Assembly: GCF_030410375.1 (NCBI RefSeq)
Contig: NZ_JAUHHE010000005.1
Coordinates: 1-64,000 of the forward strand
From: Zwartia vadi
GTDB taxonomy: Bacteria; Pseudomonadota; Gammaproteobacteria; Burkholderiales; Burkholderiaceae_B
DNA: 64,000 nt
Reading direction: 5' to 3'
This document shows positions 18,026 through 25,100 of this stretch, piece after piece. The translations under genes and the position numbers were made by a program. The notes below the pieces were generated by a model. It saw nothing but the letters and a program-made list of their open reading frames with translations, was not told where the DNA came from and searched no databases. Within the stretch, counting starts at the first letter, position 1; each line of letters begins with the position of its first letter.

Positions 18026-18382
18026 ATGAATAAACTATTAGCGACCGCGCTCTTTGCGGCTCTTCCTTTTGCCTCTGGTGCGCAAAATGTTCCCCCGTCC
18101 GACGTTTCTCTGGGCGCCATGATCAATTTATGTCAAAGCCGCACCGATCTCGAAGCACAAACTTTCTGCTATGGTTTTGGCGAAGGTGTTTACCAGGGAT
18201 CAGAGCTTACAAAGGATCCGAAAGCCCCTAAAACAGTGTGCTTGCCACCAGGTGGCGTACCCCGTGACGAGGTTCTGGCGGAGTTTATTCGCTGGGCGAT
18301 TGCCAACCCCCAATATCATCAGGAAAAGGCCGCCGCATCGATTTTGCGTTACCTCCCGATCCGCTTTCCCTGCAAAGGCTGA
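18026..18382 (+). CDS. Small secreted Rap1a/Tai-like protein
   Basis: About 118 residues with a Sec signal peptide (LFAALPFASGAQ). The mature part has the pattern of the Rap1a/Tai immunity fold: INLCQSRTDLEAQTFCYGFGEGVYQG, then VCLPPGGVPRDEVLAEFIRW and a final FPC. The four cysteines would form two disulfides in the periplasm. The family contains immunity proteins of type VI secretion effectors, but many members in this order are lone genes of unknown role, and no effector is beside it. Tandem ATGs at 18023/18026 leave the start uncertain by one codon. Confidence 0.65.
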   Translation: MNKLLATALFAALPFASGAQNVPPSDVSLGAMINLCQSRTDLEAQTFCYGFGEGVYQGSELTKDPKAPKTVCLPPGGVPRDEVLAEFIRWAIANPQYHQEKAAASILRYLPIRFPCKG

Positions 18383-18423
18383 TGGACCTCGGCGCTTTTG
18401 GATACAATAGCGCCTCGTGAGTG

Positions 18424-18508
18424 GCCCCGATGATGAAATTGGTAGACATAGCAGACTTAAAATCTGCAGCCTAAGGGCGTGCCGGTTCGATTCCGGCTCG
18501 GGGCACCA
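18424..18508 (+). tRNA. tRNA-Leu (UAA), island integration site
   Basis: Acceptor stem GCCCCGA (18424-18430) pairs with TCGGGGC (18498-18504), followed by an encoded ACCA. The anticodon loop reads CTTAAAA, giving UAA (Leu). The long variable arm expected of tRNA-Leu is present. A TACAAT box at 18403-18408 may be its -10. The gene stays intact because the island integrated in its 3' end. Confidence 0.95.
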
Positions 18509-18519
18509 TAAGATCGTGC
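18487..18519 (+). other. attL of the genomic island
   Basis: A 33-base segment from the T-arm of tRNA-Leu through the ACCA end to AAGATCGTGC. It recurs at 36734-36765 with one base missing and one substitution. This is the expected direct repeat of a tRNA-integrated element. Confidence 0.85.
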
Positions 18520-18621
18520 AATAAAGTTTTTGAAGTCCATAAAAACTATATAAATCAATGTGTTGCTGATTGATTTTGTCCGATATAGTCCAATAATACC
18601 TGACTAAATCCGCATGGCAAC

Positions 18622-18680
18622 GGGGGTATAATTGGGGGTATGCGCTGAATTTGTAGCGATGATCTTTTGGAGATACCCCC
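18622..18680. repeat. GGGGGTAT repeats next to attL (putative integrase arm sites)
   Basis: GGGGGTAT occurs at 18622-18629 and 18634-18641 (12-base period) and inverted (ATACCCCC) at 18673-18680, just before the integrase ATG. The same pair with the same period occurs near attR. Position and symmetry suggest arm-type binding sites of the integrase; the inverted copy overlaps the integrase ribosome-binding region and could also autoregulate it. Confidence 0.6.
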
Positions 18681-18683
18681 AAT

Positions 18684-19907
18684 ATGCCTCTCACAGACAT
18701 TGCAATCAGAAATGCCAAGCCTAGGGCTAAGCCGTACAAGCTCTCCGATAGTGGGGGGCTATTTGTTTTGGTCACGCCAGCCGGAGGAAAACTTTGGCGA
18801 TACAAGTATCGATTTGCTGGAAAAGAAAAGTCGCTTTCGCTTGGTGCCTATCCTGAGCTTACGCTCGCCCCTGCGAGGGTATTGCACTTTGAAGCGCGAC
18901 AGCAGCTGAATCAAGGAATCGACCCGGGCGCAGTCAAGCAGAGCGCCAAAGCCAAGCTGCTGCAATCTGTTGAAAATAGTTTTAGCGCCATATATCAAGA
19001 GTGGCAGGAATCACGGGTAGGTGTGATCCAGCAGGCGCAGATCGACAAATCGCGATCTCGCATCGAGAAAGACGTACTTCCATGGCTCGGAAACAAGCCT
19101 GTGAGCGAAATTACGGCATCGGACGTTTTGACTGTTCTTCGCCGTATAGATGGTAGAGGCGTGCGGTACACGGCACACAGGGTCAAAAGCGAAATCAGCC
19201 GCGTGATTCGCTATGCAATCGTGACGGGCCGAGCAGAGCGGGATCCATGCCAAGATCTTAGGGGTGCCTTGCCACCAGCTAGAGAGACTCACCGTGCAGC
19301 ACTCGTTTCGCCTCTGGAACTCAAAGCGTTGTTGCTTGCGATTGATGCATTTAAGGGGACGTTTGTCGTTTTGTGTGCATTACGATTACTGCCTATGATC
19401 TTTTGTCGACCGGGAGAATTGCGGACGATGAAGTGGGCTGATGTCGATTTTGAACGAGCAACTTGGCGCTATACCGTCAGCAAAACAAACACAGATCACC
19501 TAGTGCCCTTGAGTAATCAAGCCTTTGCAATCTTGAAAGAACTCAGCATGCTTACGGGGAATAGGGATCATGTATTTCCCGGCGGTCGTGACCCAAGACG
19601 TCCGATGAGTGATGCGGCTATCAATGCAGCCCTGCGACGACTTGGTTACGATACCAGCAAGGAAATGACGGCGCACGGGTTTAGAGCTACTGCACGAACA
19701 ATTCTGCACGAAGAGCTCGGTTTTGCACCAGAAGTCATTGAGCACCAGCTTGCTCACAGGGTACCTGACACATTGGGTGCAGCATACAACCGTACAAAAT
19801 TTATCAAGCAGCGAACCGAAATGATGCAGCGATGGGCCGATTATCTTGATGCGTTAAAGCTGGAAAAGGCGGACGTGATTCCGATCAATCGCGCTGCCTT
19901 GAGGTGA
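18684..19907 (+). CDS. int: Tyrosine-recombinase integrase, P4 family
   Basis: A 407-residue integrase that would catalyse site-specific insertion at tRNA-Leu. The N-terminal arm-binding domain (DUF4102 type) reads LTDIAIRNAKPRAKPYKLSD and LWRYKYRFAGKEKSLSLGAYP. A SAM-like core-binding domain follows. The catalytic domain has Arg in CRPGELRTMKW (about residue 246), HGFRATART (about 331), the later His in QLAHRVPD, and the nucleophile Tyr in GAAYNRTKF (about 368). All catalytic positions seem intact. It reads away from the tRNA, the normal orientation for this family. Confidence 0.95.
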   Translation: MPLTDIAIRNAKPRAKPYKLSDSGGLFVLVTPAGGKLWRYKYRFAGKEKSLSLGAYPELTLAPARVLHFEARQQLNQGIDPGAVKQSAKAKLLQSVENSFSAIYQEWQESRVGVIQQAQIDKSRSRIEKDVLPWLGNKPVSEITASDVLTVLRRIDGRGVRYTAHRVKSEISRVIRYAIVTGRAERDPCQDLRGALPPARETHRAALVSPLELKALLLAIDAFKGTFVVLCALRLLPMIFCRPGELRTMKWADVDFERATWRYTVSKTNTDHLVPLSNQAFAILKELSMLTGNRDHVFPGGRDPRRPMSDAAINAALRRLGYDTSKEMTAHGFRATARTILHEELGFAPEVIEHQLAHRVPDTLGAAYNRTKFIKQRTEMMQRWADYLDALKLEKADVIPINRAALR

Positions 19908-19928
19908 AGGCATCTATTCGCCTCTACT

Positions 19929-20201
19929 CTAGACGCCATCAGGCCTGAGATTCAGGTTGAACATGACTGGCTGATTTTCGCCATGCGAGTGTTCAACAGC
20001 CTTACGTTTGGGTGCAACGTATTGCGCCAGTTCTGCGTACATTCGGCCACGAAGCTCAGCTGTGTTGTTTGCATCCATCGCTAAGTCCGCCATTCCCTGT
20101 ATCGGGTCGCATCCCATGCTGGCTAACCTGTCCTTGATTTCAACTGTTTTTTTGTTTGGTGTCCCGAGCAGTCGCCCACCCGTTTTTTTGCCAATCGCCA
20201 T
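19929..20201 (-). CDS. Small phage-type protein of unknown function
   Basis: About 90 residues from ATG 20201, beginning MAIGKKTGGRLLGTPNKKT. This GGR.xGTPNKKT opening, followed by IKDRLASMGCDPIQGMADLA and ELRGRMYAELAQYVAPKRKA, is common in small proteins of phages and integrated elements, some of them annotated as terminase-small-subunit-like. I cannot assign a function. The upstream 35 codons of the open frame (to 20306) look non-coding and Cys-rich. It is convergent with the integrase. Confidence 0.6.
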   Translation of the reverse strand: MAIGKKTGGRLLGTPNKKTVEIKDRLASMGCDPIQGMADLAMDANNTAELRGRMYAELAQYVAPKRKAVEHSHGENQPVMFNLNLRPDGV

Positions 20202-20317
20202 TTTTTGGATTAAAGTTTTATTATTTTCATTATAAATCAATTGGTTACGTATTTTAAACGCTGTTTGTACGCAGCAACATAAAGTGTGACATTGTGTGCT
20301 CTTCATCTAGGTTCGTT

Positions 20318-20335
20318 CAGAAGTCCACACTTCTG
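20318..20335. repeat. Perfect 7-bp hairpin
   Basis: CAGAAGT (20318-20324) and ACTTCTG (20329-20335) around CCAC. It is upstream of the small phage-type gene. No T tract follows. Confidence 0.5.
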
Positions 20336-20515
20336 TAAGAGCATCGCTTATCAACCTGTTGAGTGCTTGCAGCCGATGCTAGTCACTAGGGTTTTGAGGT
20401 CGAACTCAATGCTCACGTTACGCTTTGGAAACATACGAAAACTTTTTTCTGAGTGAACCCCTAGCCGTCAACCCAATATTTTTTATTTTGAACCCAAGCC
20501 TAAGCGCTAACTCAC

Positions 20516-20554
20516 GCCATTACTCCGAGTAAAAATTTCACCCAGAGTAATGGC
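20516..20554. repeat. Inverted repeat with reiterated GAGTAA
   Basis: GCCATTACTC (20516-20525) and GAGTAATGGC (20545-20554) form a perfect 10-bp inverted repeat. A further GAGTAA (20527-20532) makes TTACTC-C-GAGTAA an inner palindrome, so three copies of the hexamer sit in 35 bases. This is either a binding site for an island regulator or replication protein, or the 3' hairpin of the AlpA operon. Confidence 0.55.
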
Positions 20555-20596
20555 AATTTACATCATCCCCTTTAGAAGACACAGGCTTTTCAATCT

Positions 20597-21091
20597 TTAA
20601 GCCCTTACCGTACTCTGTACAGGCACGAGGTGTGAATGAACCAGTTTCTCAGAAGGAACGGTAGTAGTTCTTCTAGAGGCCTGCTGAATTGATAAATTGG
20701 AGGGTTCCAAGAACGTCCATGCACCTTGGCGGTATCCATCCGGTGAGATGTCGAGACCTTGAAAGTTATTGATCCCATACCAAGTGACAGCATAACGACT
20801 CGGGCCTATGCCGAACCCTCCCTTGCGAGTGCAGACGATTAACTCACGATCCTCAAGATTTTTTCGTGCACGTTGTACAACTGAGTTTGAACTCCAGCCG
20901 CGCGACTTCAGCCACGGGTAAGATGCTTGCAAGTGGCCGTTGTTATACCCGTCGTGCTGACGCGCTATTTCAAGTAGCAAAGCCTTGGCTGTATGGCTAC
21001 AACCACGATAGGCAACGCTGTCAAGCACTGCCCATGGAAGAGCAGTGTAGCCACCCGTTACACGCTGTGGTCTTTTTGTTTTCTTTTTCAT
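20597..21091 (-). CDS. Winged-helix protein, replication-initiator-like
   Basis: A 164-residue protein with a basic start (MKKKTKRPQRV) and a helix-turn-helix region: GYTALPWAVLDSVAYRGCS, AKALLLEIARQHDGYNNGHL, then SSNSVVQRARKNLEDRELIVC. This arrangement resembles the N-terminal DNA-binding part of plasmid or phage replication proteins found in small integrated elements. The C-terminal third has no recognisable motif. It starts in a 4-base ATGA overlap with the cysteine-rich gene, so the two are translationally coupled. Function inferred only from resemblance. Confidence 0.6.
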   Translation of the reverse strand: MKKKTKRPQRVTGGYTALPWAVLDSVAYRGCSHTAKALLLEIARQHDGYNNGHLQASYPWLKSRGWSSNSVVQRARKNLEDRELIVCTRKGGFGIGPSRYAVTWYGINNFQGLDISPDGYRQGAWTFLEPSNLSIQQASRRTTTVPSEKLVHSHLVPVQSTVRA

Positions 21092-21438
21092 CTGTAACCC
21101 TTCCTAAGTTTTGATGCTGCTGCCATTTTTGATCCAGTGCTTTTGGCACGTGTAAGCCTGTTACGAATAGGCCCGTGCTGGCGCTCCAGCTCTGGTAGCG
21201 CACGAGTGATTGCTTTATGCAACCAACCGAGATCGGCAGCTTCGAATGTAAAAAAGCTTTCATCCTTGACGGCTTCTGAGATGTATGGACACACTGCTTC
21301 ACCCGGAAGCATTTTTCGTTCGGATGCCAATGGATCCAGCGGACATATTGGTGCTGAGCATCGAGTCCACTTAGGACACTCCTGCGGCGAATGGAGGGGT
21401 ACTCCTGCGATGGATATAGCCTTGGTTGGATTGCTCAT
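21088..21438 (-). CDS. Cysteine-rich island protein of unknown function
   Basis: A 116-residue protein with Cys residues in ECPKWTRCSAPICPLDP and AVCPYISEA that could bind zinc or an iron-sulfur cluster, followed by a basic C-terminus (RNRLTRAKSTGSK, SKLRKGYR). I do not recognise a characterised family. It overlaps both neighbours by 4 bases (ATGA), in the order AlpA-like, this gene, winged-helix gene, and so belongs to the same operon. Confidence 0.6.
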   Translation of the reverse strand: MSNPTKAISIAGVPLHSPQECPKWTRCSAPICPLDPLASERKMLPGEAVCPYISEAVKDESFFTFEAADLGWLHKAITRALPELERQHGPIRNRLTRAKSTGSKMAAASKLRKGYR

Positions 21439-21665
21439 GGCTTGACCTCCGAGAGATCACGCAGGAGTGCATCAATTTCGTCAGAGCGCCAGACCGTTAT
21501 ACGCATTCCAAGCTTGATTGCTTGAGGGAATTTTCCGCTTTTGACACCTGCCCACCAGGTCGAGGCTGACACTGGTAAAAGCGGGGGTACCCCTCTCTTC
21601 TTGTGTCCAATGATCTGATAAAGACGAAGGTAGTGAAATTGCGGTTGTGATGTAATTTCCTGCAT
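21435..21665 (-). CDS. AlpA-like helix-turn-helix regulator/excisionase
   Basis: A 76-residue MerR-like winged-helix protein of the AlpA type: FHYLRLYQIIG, LLPVSASTWWAGVKSGKFPQAIKLG, then ITVWRSDEIDALLRDL. In P4-like elements AlpA activates the integrase or assists excision. It heads a leftward three-gene operon. Its promoter must lie in the 516-base region to its right. Confidence 0.8.
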   Translation of the reverse strand: MQEITSQPQFHYLRLYQIIGHKKRGVPPLLPVSASTWWAGVKSGKFPQAIKLGMRITVWRSDEIDALLRDLSEVKP

Positions 21666-22181
21666 CTTGGATTTCCAAAATGAACGAAATTGCGCACAAA
21701 AAAAAGGCCTGCGCGCACTTTCGTGAACACAAGCCTCGGTATCTTTGGATCCTGCTCCTCACGGAAGGCGATCCTCTCCTGCCCTGCTGGGCGCACAATC
21801 AAGGGGGTAGTGACCAAACCTACCAAATAAACTATCCAACAGGCTTAGACATATGGACAGAAAACGCAGTCAACGTTTGTTGTAACCGTAAGTATATTTT
21901 ATCGTGCTTAATCGGACGGTGCAATACAAACCCATCTCCTGTCGACAGCTTCTTGAAAGGCACCGGCATAATGTGACCAACCCTCCTAAACATTCGGTGA
22001 GTGTGGTGTTTAACATTCGGTGAGCGTGGGTGTTTAACTTTCAGTCTTGCGTCCCCAGATTAGTAGATTTGCTCTATGCTGATGCTTTCTAATTATGTCT
22101 TAGCTATAAGTATTCCACCCAGTCTAGCTGACAACACCATGATGAGAAATAGCAGCTTGATGCCAGTCTTTTGAGAAAAAC
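21666..22181. other. Divergent non-coding region with direct repeats
   Basis: Separates the leftward AlpA operon from the rightward defence cluster and should hold both promoters. Small open frames on both strands have no coding character. The right half holds direct repeats (21989-22044) and AT-rich sequence up to the helicase start, where a weak GAG ribosome-binding site lies 9 bases before ATG 22182. Confidence 0.5.
21989..22044 (+). repeat. Direct repeats AACATTCGGTGAG upstream of the defence cluster
   Basis: Two nearly identical units, 21989-22011 and 22012-22035, each starting AACATTCGGTGAG and ending TGTTT, followed by a partial third (AACTTTCAG, 22036-22044). Units differ by one base change and one inserted G. 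They lie 140-190 bases before the helicase-nuclease gene. They could be regulator binding sites or the remnant of an insertion-sequence end. Confidence 0.7.
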
Positions 22182-25100
22182 ATGATCGATAGCGCTTCAC
22201 CTCTTACATCGGCATTGGAGCAGTTACGCCTAAAACTGCTCGACCTGACAGGGCGAAACCGCCTTATTAACTTCAAGCACACTGCGGGCAAATCTTTGCA
22301 GTTTGTCGAGGGGCATCCTGCCGCTATCTATCAAAAGCTGGTTGAGACTAACAACAAAGCCAATATTAGCGTCCTCGGGCTGCCTGAACCTGGTCGAATA
22401 GACTGGGTTGATCGCAATGGGCGATTGCAGCGACCCGAGCCCCGTGAGTGGGCAAAATCCGTAGGCGTCTCAACGGGGTATGACATTTTAGGTGCGGGGG
22501 AAGAATCAGACGAGTCAAATGTTCGGGCACTGATGTACCCGGACGATCTGGCCAAGCATTGCCGCAAGATCGAGCGCGAGGCTACGTTGGCGATTGAGGA
22601 GACCGGCGCGAACATGCTGTTCCTGGTGCTCGGGTTCTTGGAATTTCCGGATCAGCGAGACAGCGATAAGACTTTCACAGCCCCCTTGATCAGCGTACCC
22701 GTGTCGCTGCAAAAGAAGGAAGTTGCAGGCATCCAGCAATTCTCCCTGCAGTACACGGGCGACGACATCTCCGAGAACCTCTCACTGCGAGAGAAGCTGC
22801 GCAACGACTTCGGGCTGGTATTGCCTGAACTTGGTGAAGAACAGATTGACGTCAACGGCTACTTTGTCGAGATTCAAGCGATCATCAAAAAGCAACCTGG
22901 CTTCGCACTCAAGCACCGAGTCTCTTTGTGCTTGCTCAGCTTCAGCAACATGCTGCTGGTTCGAGATTTAGATCCAACCAAATGGCCTTCAAACGGAGAT
23001 GAGAACTCCCTCATTGATCACCCAATCGTTCGTGAGGTGTTCGAGGGCAGAGCTGACGACGGAGGAGCGGGCCTAAGCCTAGCCGAAGAGCATCTAGTGG
23101 AAGAGGGCCCAGGGGCAAGCATCCCACTGGTCTACGACGCCGACAGCTCTCAGCACAGCGCCCTCATCGATGTCTTGTCACTCAAGAAAAATCTGGTGAT
23201 CGAAGGACCGCCGGGTACGGGAAAGTCTCAGACCATCACGAACTTGATTGCTGCCTGCCTGGCTGAAGGCAAGAAGGTGCTCTTTGTCGCCGAGAAGTTG
23301 GCGGCTCTTGAAGTCGTGAAGAACCGCCTGTCACTGGCTGGCCTCGATCCATTTGTTCTTGAGCTGCACAGTAACAAGACCAACAAGAAGCGCGTGCTGG
23401 AGGAAATAGCTAAGCGCACCACCTTCAGGCCCAATCACCCCAATGATCTTCCCCGTCTGCAGCAGCAGCTGGAGGCTCACCGCCAAGATCTCAAAGCCTA
23501 CACAGACCTGATCAATTCCATCGCGCACAACGCATTTGGTTTGACGCTGCATCAGATCATGTGGCGAGCCGAGAAGCATCGCCAAGGTTTGAGCAACGAA
23601 GAGAGCATGCTCAGCCAGATCAGCATCGGCGATGCAACTCAAATTTCCGAATTCGAGTTCGGTCGACGTATGGACTGCCTGGGTTACCTGGGCTCCCAAT
23701 ACAAGTCGGTCGGAGGCTTTGACGCAAGCTGCACCTTCTGGGGCTTCTACCCTGAGCGCCTGATCCCCGGGGATGAAGTCAAACTCACCCAACTATTTGA
23801 AGCAGCAGATGAGTGGGGCCAGGCCTTGGTAGATGCTTCTAAGCAATACTCGCAAGTGCTCGGAGGCCGCGTTCACAACCTCTCACTGGAGTTCAGCAGT
23901 GAGCAATTGGCCGTTCTCAAGAAACTGCTTGAGACTGCCAATCAGCAATTGCCTCTGCACCTCATTCCTGGGTTCTTTGAGGACGACGAGACGGGAACCA
24001 AATCCGCTCAGGCACTTGAGGCCTTCGCCAAACAAGTCGAACAGTTTCACAGCCTCGAAGGGGCGGTCAAAACAGCGCTGAAGCTCGAATCCAGCGTCAC
24101 AAAGTCAGGGACCGACAATCTAAAGGGCTTGCAGCGAATCGCGGGGAGTTTGGGCGCAGACCTGGGCACGCTCAATGAGCTTCGCATCCTGCATCAACAA
24201 CTGGTTGAGACTACGGGCAAGCTTTCGACGGCCAACGCCAACTTGGTGATGTTCCTGGGCGAGAAGAAGATTCCTTACAACGGATCGACGCAGAAGCTCG
24301 AGCAGTTGCTCGGTTTTACCGATCTCGTGCTGGATGCCCCAGAGGAGCACTTCCATCTTCAGACCCCTGGACTGACTCGCGACGGCGCAGTCCAGGCCCT
24401 TGATCAGTTGCATGCCCTCCAGGAAGAGTGGACCGGTCTTGAGAAAGAACTCGGGGATTCGCTCTATGTGGACACCTTGCCGCATGAAGGAGATATCAAG
24501 CAAGCCATCCTGACCCTGCGAGAAGGCGACGCGTGGTATCGCATCTTCCAAGGTCGGTGGCGAAAAGCGGTAGGGCTGCACAAGGCACTCCAACGCACCA
24601 AGATCAAAATGCCTGGCCACAAGCGGTTGGAGCAGCTCGAACAAATCGTCAAACTGCTGGGCCTCAAAGAACAGTGGAAGTCATCGCCGACCTGGACGCA
24701 ATTCCTCGGCTTCCCCGCGCCAGGCACCCCCTTGCCTTTGGAAGGTTACCTTGCGCTGGCGAAATGGAATCGAGGCATCAAAATTGCCTCAGAGGATATT
24801 CAAGCCGTCCTGATCGACCCAATCAGCTTCACCACCGACCAAGCCCGCGCCCTGCGCCGGGAATTCTCGACAGTCAAGCTGGAAATCACGACTGCTATCG
24901 CAGCATTCAAAGACATCAACGCAAAGCTCAAACGCCTCTCAGAATTCAGCGGCAGCAATCTGCTCGACAAGGTGTTGGAGAAGATCAGTGAATTCACAGA
25001 AGCACTCGAAGACCGATTCGAATGGCTTGAGTTGGAAGCTCGCAGCCAAGCTACGTTCAGCCAAGTGATCATCGGATGCGACGCAGCCTTGGAGCGCTCG

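Larger units (their letters stand above)
20202..20596. other. AT-rich non-coding stretch with inverted repeats
   Basis: No convincing gene. It holds a CAGAAGT/ACTTCTG hairpin (20318-20335) and a longer inverted repeat (20516-20554), separated by AT-rich sequence. It lies upstream of the small phage-type gene and downstream of the winged-helix gene. Either termination of the AlpA operon or an origin-like function is possible. Confidence 0.5.

Noticed and set aside
18200..18805. 201-codon leftward frame across tRNA-Leu(UAA)
   Set aside because: It reads antisense through the tRNA and island end; the ILWC-PE-NRH string is the translation of a tRNA complement, a well-known false gene.
21680..21976. 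98-codon rightward and overlapping leftward frames in the AlpA/helicase gap
   Set aside because: The two strands overlap, composition is not protein-like, and no start signal is visible.
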